The notes beneath the pieces were generated by a model. It saw nothing but the letters and a program-made list of their open reading frames with translations, was not told where the DNA came from and made no database searches. From assembly GCA_003552325.1 (NCBI GenBank), contig PUKM01000202.1, positions 1 through 14,509 of the forward strand: 14,509 nt of DNA, written 5' to 3'. Each line of letters begins with the position of its first letter. Position 1 is the stretch's first letter. This DNA comes from Natrialbaceae archaeon (GTDB taxonomy: Archaea; Halobacteriota; Halobacteria; Halobacteriales; Natrialbaceae). This document shows, piece by piece, positions 1 to 6,641 of the stretch. The position numbers were made by a program, and so were the translations under genes.

Positions 1-260
1 CCAGTGCGGTCACCATCGCGCCGCCCGACGCCGTGCCAGTCGTACGCAGACAGCCGTGACTCGAGGGCGTCGAACTGGTGGGGGAGCGCTTCCTGGACCG
101 CGAGAATATCCGGGCCGACGTCTCGAATCCGCTCGAGGACGTGGGGACACCGATCTGCCCACGGCTGTTCTCGTGGGCACCTGTTCTCCCCAGCTGCGTA
201 CCGGATGTTGTACGTACAGGCCCGTATGGTGGTCTCCCCTTCTTCTGGCGGCTGGCTCAT
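1..260 (-). CDS. Endonuclease/exonuclease/phosphatase family protein (5' part only)
   Basis: Reading leftward from an ATG at 258-260, 86 codons stay open to base 1, so the gene is cut by the window edge. The N-terminus carries hallmarks of the Mg-dependent DNase I-like (EEP) superfamily: the strand TYNIRY around residues 16-21 with the conserved Asn18, and DILAVQEAL around 51-59 with the metal-binding Glu57. These are followed by a W-x-G-V-G-x-x-x-G stretch (75-83) where family members have a similar conserved loop. Known members cleave phosphodiester or phosphomonoester bonds in nucleic acids, lipids or sugars; the substrate cannot be told from this fragment, and the catalytic His/Asp residues lie outside it. 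No signal peptide is seen, so it is probably cytoplasmic. The start codon overlaps the stop of the DUF5799-type gene by four bases (ATGA at 257-260), which suggests translational coupling in one mRNA. The family call is fairly sure, the specific role unknown. Confidence 0.85.
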   Translation of the reverse strand, partial: MSQPPEEGETTIRACTYNIRYAAGENRCPREQPWADRCPHVLERIRDVGPDILAVQEALPHQFDALESRLSAYDWHGVGRRDGDRT

Positions 261-700
261 CTCGCGGCGATGGCACAGATGTCTTCCCAGCGTCCGCGTT
301 CTTCGAGCGTCCGCTGTAACTCCTCGGCGTACTCCGCAGTGAGGGCCTCGGCTGCCTCACGTTCTTCGTCGTAGGACCCACCCCCGCCCATGCCGAGTGC
401 CCCTTTGATGGAAGAGAGCAAGCCACCCCCTGTCGACCTACCCTCACCCGGTGCTCCGCCCATCGCGCCAACCTGTGAGCGGACGTTCTCGAGCTCAGGA
501 AGGATCTGTTCGACCTTCTCGGTGTTGGCAACGAGGCGAGCTCGCTCTGTGTTTTCGGGGTGCTCGATTTCGAACTCCGTCGCGGTCATAATCAGGCTCC
601 ACTCCTGGCTCGTAAACCGCGAACTCTGGACGCGCGTGCCGAACTCGCGGTCGACGGTCATCCGCTCGCTCACGATTCGGTCGGTCCACTCAGATCCCAT
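257..700 (-). CDS. Haloarchaeal DUF5799-type protein of unknown function
   Basis: A 147-residue acidic protein whose layout I associate from memory with the haloarchaeal family DUF5799. The N-terminal part (residues 1-75) has the pattern SEWTDRIV...RMTVD...F..QEW.LIMTA.EFEIE. A Gly-rich linker follows (about 78-109), then a charged, probably helical C-terminus (110-147) rich in Glu and Arg. No catalytic motif, signal peptide or membrane segment is visible. I chose the ATG at 698-700 over the more distant in-frame start at 772, because the extra 24 residues are low-complexity and would run into the end of the upstream dehydrogenase gene. A TATA-like element also lies about 25 bases before 700. 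Its stop overlaps the start of the EEP-family gene. Function unknown. Confidence 0.85.
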   Translation of the reverse strand: MGSEWTDRIVSERMTVDREFGTRVQSSRFTSQEWSLIMTATEFEIEHPENTERARLVANTEKVEQILPELENVRSQVGAMGGAPGEGRSTGGGLLSSIKGALGMGGGGSYDEEREAAEALTAEYAEELQRTLEERGRWEDICAIAAR

Positions 701-722
701 GGGCGAATATCGGTGAGGGTGC

Positions 723-728
723 GTATCA
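723..728 (-). promoter_or_regulatory. Possible TATA box for the DUF5799-type gene
   Basis: On the minus strand this reads TGATAC, preceded by an A-rich stretch that could serve as a TFB recognition element. Its centre is about 25-26 bases upstream of the ATG at 700, slightly short for a leaderless transcript. The box is weak; the assignment rests mainly on spacing. Confidence 0.3.
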
Positions 729-752
729 GCGTTTCTCTCTCGAACAGCCGAA

Positions 753-1793
753 TCAGGGCTCGATGACGGCACGGCCCTCGATCTCGCCGTGCTCGAGGCG
801 TTCGGCCACGGTGTTCACCTCGTCGAGGCTGTAGTGGTCCGTATGCAAGGTCACATCGCCGCGGTCGACCAGGGCGACCAGTTCCTGTAACTCGGTGTAC
901 TGGCCGACGAGCGTCCCGCGGAAGGCGAACTCGCCGTTGACCAGCGCCTGTGCGGGCTCGGTGATCATCCCACCGTAGCCGATGATGTGGTGGTCGCCAC
1001 CGGCTGCGGTGATATCCGGGGCGAGCGCCGTCGTCTCGTCTCGACCGACGAAATCGAGGACCTGCTGGGCACCGACCTCGTCGGTAATCGATGCAATTGC
1101 GTCTGCGACGTCTTCGTCACTCGAGTCGACGGTCTCGTCGGCTCCGAGATCGGCGGCGAGCTCGAGGGCTTCCTGTTTCAGGTCGACGGCGACGATCGTC
1201 GCGGCCGACATCGCTTGCAGACACTGCAGACCGATGTGACCGAGGCCACCGATTCCGATGACGACGGCCGTATCACCCGGATTCAACTCGGCAACGGCCT
1301 TTTTTGCGGCGTGGTATGCGGTAATCCCGGCGTCTGCATGGGGAGCGATCTCGGTTGGATCGACGCCCGCAGGGAGTGGGATGGTTGCTCGATCCGAGGT
1401 GTGGAGATACTCGGCAAAGCCGCCGTCGGTCGTGAGGCCGTTGAACACCGAGTGCTCACAGTACATGTCCTCGCCGAGGCGGCAGGGGCGACAGACACCA
1501 CAGGTCTGGACGGGATGACAGATGACGGGATCACCGACGTCGACGGTGTCGACGAGGTCGCCGACTTCCCTGACGATCCCGGCGTTTTCGTGTCCGAGTG
1601 TCATCGGCAGGGTCTGGTCGACGTACTCCGTCCACATCCCCTCGATGATGTGATTGTCCGTTTGACACCAGCCCGCACCGGTGACTTCGACGATGACGTC
1701 CGTCGGCTCCGAAACCGTTGGCTCGTCGACGTCGTCGATCTGCAATGCCTGATCCATCTCCTCGGTGTACTCGTGGAGGCGTGCAGCTTCCAT
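753..1793 (-). CDS. Zinc-dependent medium-chain alcohol dehydrogenase
   Basis: A 346-residue MDR-superfamily oxidoreductase, predicted to interconvert an alcohol and an aldehyde or ketone with NAD(P). The catalytic-zinc residues Cys43, His68 and Glu69 (in GHE) are present, and Asp154 lies where many archaeal ADHs have a fourth-ligand Cys. The structural-zinc lobe has four cysteines at 98, 101, 104 and 112. The Rossmann fold carries GIGGLGHIG (about 185-195), and the Asp at the end of the next strand (AVDLK) suggests NAD rather than NADP. Length is usual for the family. I chose the ATG at 1791-1793 over the in-frame start at 1808, because relatives begin with M-x-A-A-R/V-L and because a TATA-like box centred near 1821 would leave no room for the earlier start. 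The substrate cannot be predicted. It appears to be transcribed alone. Confidence 0.93.
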   Translation of the reverse strand: MEAARLHEYTEEMDQALQIDDVDEPTVSEPTDVIVEVTGAGWCQTDNHIIEGMWTEYVDQTLPMTLGHENAGIVREVGDLVDTVDVGDPVICHPVQTCGVCRPCRLGEDMYCEHSVFNGLTTDGGFAEYLHTSDRATIPLPAGVDPTEIAPHADAGITAYHAAKKAVAELNPGDTAVVIGIGGLGHIGLQCLQAMSAATIVAVDLKQEALELAADLGADETVDSSDEDVADAIASITDEVGAQQVLDFVGRDETTALAPDITAAGGDHHIIGYGGMITEPAQALVNGEFAFRGTLVGQYTELQELVALVDRGDVTLHTDHYSLDEVNTVAERLEHGEIEGRAVIEP

Positions 1794-1817
1794 GGCCCAC
1801 GCTACCACAACCCATGT

Positions 1818-1824
1818 GATAAGC
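1818..1824 (-). promoter_or_regulatory. Probable TATA box of the alcohol dehydrogenase gene
   Basis: The minus strand reads CTTATCA, centred 28 bases upstream of the ATG at 1793. This is the spacing expected for a haloarchaeal leaderless transcript. It decides the start codon in favour of 1793. Confidence 0.45.
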
Positions 1825-1860
1825 GTATGGTCGGCCTCAGAAGCGTCTAGGCCACGGCCG

Positions 1861-2184
1861 TCAGTACAATATGCCCCCGAGGACGCCTTGTTCGTCGGGA
1901 CTCACGAGGACGGGGTATCCCGCTTCACTTGGAACTCCCACGGTCAACACCTCCGATTTAAACCCCGCCACCCGGACGCTCCCGAGGTCCGTTCCACAGA
2001 GGACCCGGCGTCCCTCGAGGTCGGCGGCGTCGTAGTGATAGTCGAGTTGGCCCGCCGATTGGACCAGTGACTCCTCCCCGAGGTCGATCCAGAGCTTCGT
2101 CATATGTGGTTTTCGTGCTTCGGGGAACGCCTCTGCACGAACGATTTCGCCCACGCGAATCGTGTTCTCGAACGGTGTGTCCAT
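1861..2184 (-). CDS. csaA: CsaA-type tRNA-binding-domain protein
   Basis: A 107-residue single-domain OB-fold protein of the EMAP-II/Trbp111/CsaA type. The visible family signatures are IRVG.IVRAE.FPEARKP near the N-terminus, LWIDLG, and QSAGQ in the middle. VLC.TDLG.VR.AGF.SEVLTVG follows, and the protein ends with a short G-G-x-L-Y tail. CsaA was described in bacteria as a chaperone-like or export-linked protein, and the fold binds tRNA; the role in haloarchaea is not established. I picked the ATG at 2182-2184 over the in-frame one at 2199, because it gives the usual length of about 110 residues and lies 27 bases after a TATA-like box. It sits 37 bases downstream of thiD on the same strand and may be co-transcribed with it or use its own promoter. 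Confidence 0.88.
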   Translation of the reverse strand: MDTPFENTIRVGEIVRAEAFPEARKPHMTKLWIDLGEESLVQSAGQLDYHYDAADLEGRRVLCGTDLGSVRVAGFKSEVLTVGVPSEAGYPVLVSPDEQGVLGGILY

Positions 2185-2207
2185 ATCCCGAGGGCGCACT
2201 CGAGGGC

Positions 2208-2214
2208 CATAGTT
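2208..2214 (-). promoter_or_regulatory. Possible TATA box of csaA
   Basis: The minus strand reads ACTATGG, centred 27 bases before the csaA ATG, inside the short thiD-csaA gap. The box is a poor consensus match but the spacing is right. csaA could equally be read through from thiD. Confidence 0.3.
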
Positions 2215-2221
2215 CTCCGGT

Positions 2222-3034
2222 TCAGTCGGTCCAGTCTACGGCCGGATTGACGGCTCCGGGACCCTGGCCGACGTCGGCATACTCACGGATGGCCTGATGG
2301 ACGAACGAGAGCGCGCCCTTGAGTGCCGTCTCGAGGTCGTCGCCGGTTGCCAGGCGGGCGGCGATTGCCGCAGACAGGGTACAGCCGGTGCCGTGGGTTG
2401 CCCTGGTTTCGATCCGTGGTTGGGTGAACACCCGCGTTCCCGCGTGGGTCACGAGGACGTCGTGGACGTCCGTCCCGGGAAGGTGGCCACCGGTAATCAG
2501 CGCCGCGTCGACGCCCTGCTCGAGCAGTCGGTCACCTGCCCGCTTCGCTGTCTCGACGTCCCGGATGTCGAGGCCCGTCAGGACTGTCGCCTCATCACAG
2601 TTTGGCGTCACCAGTGTCGCCACCTCGAGCAGCCGGCCGTAGGCAGACTCGGCGCGTTCGTCGAGTAACCGATCGCCCGAGGTAGCGACCATTACGGGAT
2701 CGACGATCAGTGGGACTTCGAGCCCTCGAGCGTGGTCGGCCACCAGGTCGATCACGTCGGCGGTCGCGAGCATCCCGGTTTTGACCGCCCGAACGTCGAA
2801 ATCCTCGGTTATCGCGTGAATCTGGGCATCGATTTCCTCGAGGGGGAGCACCGTGCTCGACTGGACGCCCCGGGTATGTTGGGCGGTCACCGCGGTTATC
2901 GCCGTGGTTCCGAACACGCCGTGGGCGGTCATCGTCCTAAGGTCAGCCTGGATGCCGGCGCCGCCACCGGAGTCACTCCCGGCGATGGTGAGGGCGACCG
3001 GTGGTCGGACTGGTGTCGGTTCGTACTGTGACAT
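2222..3034 (-). CDS. thiD: Hydroxymethylpyrimidine/phosphomethylpyrimidine kinase
   Basis: A 270-residue ribokinase-family enzyme that phosphorylates 4-amino-5-hydroxymethyl-2-methylpyrimidine and then its monophosphate, giving HMP-PP for thiamine synthesis. Motifs in order: the substrate loop GSDSGGGAGIQAD (19-31), DPVM (112-115), TPNCDEA (143-149), and the anion-hole/catalytic motif THGTGCTLSAA (213-223) containing the reactive-site Cys218. The protein ends just after the GQGPGAVNP element that closes the ThiD domain. There is no C-terminal ThiN (thiamine-phosphate synthase) domain, although many archaeal ThiD proteins are fused to one, so the ThiN/ThiE step must be encoded elsewhere. The start is the ATG at 3032-3034, 113 bases from the upstream AIR synthase-like gene. 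Cytoplasmic. The assignment is firm. Confidence 0.95.
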   Translation of the reverse strand: MSQYEPTPVRPPVALTIAGSDSGGGAGIQADLRTMTAHGVFGTTAITAVTAQHTRGVQSSTVLPLEEIDAQIHAITEDFDVRAVKTGMLATADVIDLVADHARGLEVPLIVDPVMVATSGDRLLDERAESAYGRLLEVATLVTPNCDEATVLTGLDIRDVETAKRAGDRLLEQGVDAALITGGHLPGTDVHDVLVTHAGTRVFTQPRIETRATHGTGCTLSAAIAARLATGDDLETALKGALSFVHQAIREYADVGQGPGAVNPAVDWTD

Positions 3035-3060
3035 ACCAGTATTCTCGAGTGGTATGGGTT

Positions 3061-3068
3061 AGTAATTA
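3061..3068 (-). promoter_or_regulatory. Probable promoter (TATA-like) of thiD
   Basis: In the 112-base gap upstream of thiD, the only A/T-rich patch on the minus strand reads TAATTACT, centred 30 bases before the ATG. This implies a near-leaderless transcript. I saw nothing resembling a TPP riboswitch, and the short leader leaves no room for one. Confidence 0.4.
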
Positions 3069-3146
3069 CGACTGGGAAACGTCGTCGACGGAATCCCGTG
3101 ACACGCCGTTAACGGGGATCGAAATCGTCTCGGCGAACCCTCACGT

Positions 3147-4220
3147 CTACGTCGACTCCTCACCCTCGAGCAGCCGCGCGTATGCCTCCCACGATGGGTC
3201 GCTATCGGGGTGGGTGAGCGGCTCTCCGTCGACGGTCACCGCCGCCCCGTCTCCGCGGTCGATGACAGTGCCAATGTCGGCAACGGTCGTGCCCCGATCC
3301 TCGAGCGCTCGGCGGACGCCTTCGACCGCCTCGGGTGAGACGGCGATGACGAGCGAACCACAACTGGTCGCCGCCCAGGGGTCGATCTCGAGTGCGGTAC
3401 AGACGGCGTCCACAGCGTCAGAAATCGGGACGGCTTCACGCTCGATTTCGAACCGAACGCCGGCCCCCGTTGCCATCTCGTTGAGTGCCCCGGCCAGCCC
3501 GCCTTCGGTGACGTCGTGCATCGCGTGGACTTCACCACCTCCTGTGGCGGCGGCCATGAGCGCATCTCGGACGCAATAGACCTCGTCCAGATGGCGTTGG
3601 GCGTCCTCGAGCGTCGAGCCGCTGACGCCGACGCGGTCGCCGAAGATCGTACTCAGGAGGCCGACCGCTTCGACGCCTGGCCCTGTTGTGAGTAACAGTC
3701 GATCACCCGGGCGGGCTCCGTCCGGACGAACGAGATCCTGGTGGTCGCCGACCCCGAGGACGGTGGCACTGCCGATCCAGGAGTACGAACAGCCGGCATA
3801 TCGAGCCGTGTGTCCAGTGGTGATGGCCACCCCCAGATCCGCACACTCCTCGTGGATAACGTCCCAGATGGTCCCAAACTGGTCGTCGGTCATCGACGGC
3901 GGGAGGGTAAAACAGATTGAGAGGTGGGAGGGGGCGAGGCCGCTGACGGCCACGTCAGCGAGGATAAGATCGAGGGCAAATCTGGCTGTTCGCTCGAAGC
4001 CGAGTTCCGGAAGGATCGAAAGCGGGTCCGTCGCGATTGCGACAGCCTGCCCCCCGACCTCGAGGACGCCGAAGTCGACGCCGTGGGTGGGGCCAAGGAG
4101 GACGTCGTCACGGCCGGCACCGAGTTTGGGAGCGATCTGTGTCTCGAAGAAGGTCCGATCGATTTTCCCGAGTGCTGGTGTCCCTTCGTGGGCCGTGTCG
4201 TCAGTCGGTGGCTCACCCAT
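3147..4220 (-). CDS. AIR synthase-related / HypE-like ATP-binding protein
   Basis: A 357-residue member of the PurM/HypE/ThiL/SelD superfamily. The N-terminal half has the acidic Mg-ATP residues in HGVDFGV (46-52) and ATDPL (63-67), then a helix ending AVSGL (91-95), and later a Gly/His-rich GHTARYAG (136-143). The C-terminal domain carries HDVTEGGLAGALNEMA (235-250), the best family signature, and TSCGSLVIAV. The HypE C-terminal PRxC thiocarboxylation tail is absent and the protein ends in LLEGEEST, so a hydrogenase-maturation role is not supported. It also does not look like standard PurM. Its place upstream of thiD hints at a purine- or thiamine-related kinase or ligase role, since ThiL is in the same superfamily, but that is inference. 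The ATG at 4218-4220 is backed by a TATA-like box 28 bases upstream. Confidence 0.85.
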   Translation of the reverse strand: MGEPPTDDTAHEGTPALGKIDRTFFETQIAPKLGAGRDDVLLGPTHGVDFGVLEVGGQAVAIATDPLSILPELGFERTARFALDLILADVAVSGLAPSHLSICFTLPPSMTDDQFGTIWDVIHEECADLGVAITTGHTARYAGCSYSWIGSATVLGVGDHQDLVRPDGARPGDRLLLTTGPGVEAVGLLSTIFGDRVGVSGSTLEDAQRHLDEVYCVRDALMAAATGGGEVHAMHDVTEGGLAGALNEMATGAGVRFEIEREAVPISDAVDAVCTALEIDPWAATSCGSLVIAVSPEAVEGVRRALEDRGTTVADIGTVIDRGDGAAVTVDGEPLTHPDSDPSWEAYARLLEGEEST

Positions 4221-4244
4221 ACTCGAGCGTTGGCTCGGCCGGCG

Positions 4245-4251
4245 CTTATCA
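4245..4251 (-). promoter_or_regulatory. Probable TATA box of the AIR synthase-like gene
   Basis: The minus strand reads TGATAAG, centred 28 bases before the ATG at 4220, in the 58-base gap after fusA. It suggests that this gene starts its own transcript rather than depending on fusA read-through. Confidence 0.4.
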
Positions 4252-4278
4252 CTGCGGGTTCGAAACGAACGACCCCGC

Positions 4279-6465
4279 CTAGATGTAGTCGATCGACTGT
4301 GGCAACTCGAGTTTCATGCCCTTGCGCTCACGGATCTCCATGATGGTTTCGCGCTGGAGGGAGTCGGACATGACCTCGAAGCCGGCGTTCTCGGTGTTCC
4401 AGGCCGCACGGCCTTCGGTCGCACTCCGGATGTCACTCGAGAAGCCGATCATCTCTTCGACGGGGGCGATCCCTTCGACGACCATGAGGTCACCCTCCTG
4501 GTACATGTCGTCGACGCGGCCACGTCGGCCCTGAATCTCGCCCGAGGCGGCACCCATGTGATCGTTCGGTACGTCGATACGGACGTCCTGCATCGGCTCC
4601 ATGAGCTTGACCTGGGCGTCGATCAGCGACCGGTGGACGGCCTCACGCGTCGCCGGGATGACCTGTGCCGGGCCACGGTGGATCGTGTCCTCGTGGAGTT
4701 TGGCGTCGTGCAGACGGACGAGCGTGCCCTGGACGGGCTCGTTCGCGAGTGGGCCGTTATCGAGCGCTTCCTCGAGCCCCTCGATGAACAGCTCCATCGT
4801 CTCGTTCAGGTGCTGGATCCCTTTCGTCTGGTCGAGCAGGATGTTCGTCCCGTGCATGTGCTCGACGATCTGGGCATCGTCTTTGTCCATGCCGGCTTCC
4901 ATCAGCGCCTCACGGCGCTCGAGTTCGGGCATGTCCATCGAGGCCTCACCGAGCTGGATCGTTTCGACGATCTCCTCCGAAAGTGGCTCAGCGGAGATGT
5001 AAAAGCGGTTGTGACGGTTCGGTGAGATCCCTTCGACGGTGTCGGACTCGCGCTGGACGGCCTCACGGTAGACGACGATCGGCTCACCAGTGTTGACGGG
5101 GATGCCGTTGTTGGCTTCCATCCGCTGGGTGATGACCTCGAGGTGGAGTTCACCCTGCCCCGAGATCAGGTGCTCACCAGTGTCCTCGTTGATGTCGATC
5201 TGGATCGTGGGGTCTTCCTTGGAGAACTGCCGAAGTGCTTCGATGAGCTTTGGCAGGTCGTCCATCGTCTTCGCCTCGACGCTTTTCGTGATGACGGGCT
5301 CGGAGATGTGCTCGATGGACTCGAACGGCGTCATCTCGATGTTCGAGACGGTGGAGCCGGCAATGGCATCACGCAGGCCGGTGACGGCGGCGATGTTTCC
5401 GGCAGGAACACGTTCGACTTCCTCGCGTTCCCCACCCATGTAGATGCCGACGCTCTGGACGCGGTTTTTGCCCGCGACACCGGAGACGTACAGTTCCTGG
5501 CCTTTCTCGAGGCTGCCCGAGAAGACACGACCGGAGGCGATTTCGCCGGCGTGTGGGTCCATCGAAATGTCGGTGACCATCAGGACGACTTCGCCGTCTT
5601 CGTCGACGAGACGCATCGACTCGGCGAGTTCGGACTCGGCGTCACCACGCCAGATACGGGGGATACGACGGGGCTGTGCATCGACGGGGTTGGGGAAGTG
5701 TTCACAGACCATGTCGAGGACGACGTCCGACAGGGGCGTCCGCTCGTGGAGCTCCTGGCGTTTGTCGGCCTGCTCTAAGTCGATGATGTCACCGAAGTCC
5801 ATGCCGGTCCGCTGCATCGAGGGCATCGAGACACCCCACTTGTACAGGGCTGAACCGAAGCCGACGGTCCCGTTTTCGACGGAGACCGTCCAGTCGTCGA
5901 CGTCGTCCATGTCCTCGGTCATCCCGCGGATCAGTTCGTTGACGTCCTTGATGACTTTGAGGAGGCGCTCTTGCATCTCCTGTGGCCCCTCCTGCAGTTC
6001 GGAGATGAGACGGTCGACTTTGTTGATGAACAGTGCCGGTTTGACGCCCTCGCGGAGGGCCTGGCGGAGCACCGTTTCGGTCTGTGGCATCGCGCCTTCG
6101 ACGGCGTCGACCACCACGAGCGCACCGTCGACAGCACGCATCGCACGCGTGACGTCGCCACCGAAGTCGACGTGACCGGGCGTGTCGATCAGGTTGATCA
6201 GGTGGTTCGTGTCATCGTATTCGTGGGTCATCGACACGTTTGCGGCGTCGATGGTGATCCCACGCTCCTGTTCGTCTTCTTCGGTGTCCATCGCGAGTTG
6301 CTGACCTGCCGTGTCGTCGGAGATCATGCCCGCACCCGCGAGGAGATTGTCAGAAAGCGTCGTTTTCCCGTGGTCAACGTGAGCGGCGATGGCGATGTTC
6401 CGGATATTCTCCGGCTCGTCCATCAGCCGTTCACACTCTTGGACGATCTTCTTGCGTCGGCCCAT
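4279..6465 (-). CDS. fusA: Translation elongation factor 2 (aEF-2)
   Basis: A complete 728-residue archaeal EF-2, the GTPase that drives ribosomal translocation. G-domain motifs: G1 AHVDHGKT (28-35), G2 RGIT (68-71), G3 DTPGH (94-98), G4 NKVD (148-151). Domain II follows (about 290-380), then domain III with SGQGELHLE (435-443). The domain IV tip contains the loop TIHRGPAQVIP, whose His596 is where archaeal EF-2 carries diphthamide. Domain V has EIQGRRGRV (643-651). The protein ends LPQSIDYI. The frame is open a further 42 codons upstream. I chose the ATG at 6463-6465 because relatives begin MGRRKKIVQECE, the length then matches, and a TATA-like box lies 28 bases upstream. In many haloarchaea fusA follows rps7 directly; here about 2.6 kb of other genes lie between. 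It is divergent from the HExxH gene. Confidence 0.97.
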   Translation of the reverse strand: MGRRKKIVQECERLMDEPENIRNIAIAAHVDHGKTTLSDNLLAGAGMISDDTAGQQLAMDTEEDEQERGITIDAANVSMTHEYDDTNHLINLIDTPGHVDFGGDVTRAMRAVDGALVVVDAVEGAMPQTETVLRQALREGVKPALFINKVDRLISELQEGPQEMQERLLKVIKDVNELIRGMTEDMDDVDDWTVSVENGTVGFGSALYKWGVSMPSMQRTGMDFGDIIDLEQADKRQELHERTPLSDVVLDMVCEHFPNPVDAQPRRIPRIWRGDAESELAESMRLVDEDGEVVLMVTDISMDPHAGEIASGRVFSGSLEKGQELYVSGVAGKNRVQSVGIYMGGEREEVERVPAGNIAAVTGLRDAIAGSTVSNIEMTPFESIEHISEPVITKSVEAKTMDDLPKLIEALRQFSKEDPTIQIDINEDTGEHLISGQGELHLEVITQRMEANNGIPVNTGEPIVVYREAVQRESDTVEGISPNRHNRFYISAEPLSEEIVETIQLGEASMDMPELERREALMEAGMDKDDAQIVEHMHGTNILLDQTKGIQHLNETMELFIEGLEEALDNGPLANEPVQGTLVRLHDAKLHEDTIHRGPAQVIPATREAVHRSLIDAQVKLMEPMQDVRIDVPNDHMGAASGEIQGRRGRVDDMYQEGDLMVVEGIAPVEEMIGFSSDIRSATEGRAAWNTENAGFEVMSDSLQRETIMEIRERKGMKLELPQSIDYI

Positions 6466-6490
6466 ATACCACCTTGTACCGCCAGCGGGG

Positions 6491-6496
6491 TCAAAA
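6491..6496 (-). promoter_or_regulatory. Probable TATA box of fusA
   Basis: The minus strand reads CCCTTTTGACC with the core TTTTGA centred 28-29 bases before the fusA ATG. A GGTGG stretch a few bases before the ATG could act as a weak ribosome binding site if the leader is slightly longer. The box shows that fusA has its own promoter despite being part of the classical ribosomal operon elsewhere. Confidence 0.5.
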
Positions 6497-6563
6497 GGGT
6501 GCTGTTTCGTCGCCGCTCTATTCGTGGTTGTGACCGTTTTGCGTGCTGGAAACTCCCTTTTGA
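6491..6563. repeat. 9-base inverted repeat in the fusA / HExxH-gene divergent region
   Basis: The nonamer CCCTTTTGA occurs on the minus strand at 6491-6499 and again on the plus strand at 6555-6563, the two copies pointing away from each other. The minus copy overlaps the fusA TATA box. The plus copy could be a TATA-type element for the divergent gene with a longer leader, or the pair could be a shared regulator site. It may also be coincidence. Confidence 0.35.
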
Positions 6564-6603
6564 GCGAGTGAATAGCATGCACGAACCTCACCGAGGGCGG
6601 GCG

Positions 6604-6609
6604 TAAAAG
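6604..6609 (+). promoter_or_regulatory. Possible TATA box of the HExxH (DUF5781-like) gene
   Basis: TAAAAG on the plus strand, in the 176-base divergent region. A start about 27 bases downstream would fall near 6633, which is after the ATG at 6627 but before the ATG at 6642. This favours the latter as the true start. Confidence 0.35.
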
Positions 6610-6641
6610 CCATACCCTCAGGGACCATGATACAATTACGC

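Noticed and set aside
10..531. A 173-codon minus-strand open frame at the left edge
   Set aside because: It overlaps both the EEP-family gene and the DUF5799-type gene in another frame and is Arg/Ser/Pro-rich, typical of an out-of-frame reading.
3035..3146. TPP riboswitch upstream of thiD
   Set aside because: The implied leader is only a few bases long, and I could not find the conserved CUGAGA-type core on the transcribed strand.
3688..5025. A 445-codon plus-strand open frame across the AIR synthase-like gene and fusA
   Set aside because: It crosses the 3' end of fusA and the intergenic promoter region antisense to both genes, with no family features. It is a codon-bias shadow.
6466..6591. 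N-terminal extension of EF-2 by 42 residues
   Set aside because: The extra residues are not EF-2-like, and the TATA-like box at 6491-6496 would lie inside the extension. The start at 6465 gives the normal length and N-terminus.
6577..6606. A nine-codon plus-strand mini-ORF before the HExxH gene as a regulatory leader peptide
   Set aside because: The likely promoter for that gene overlaps or follows the mini-ORF (TAAAAG at 6604-6609), so it is probably not transcribed with the gene. Nothing else supports it.
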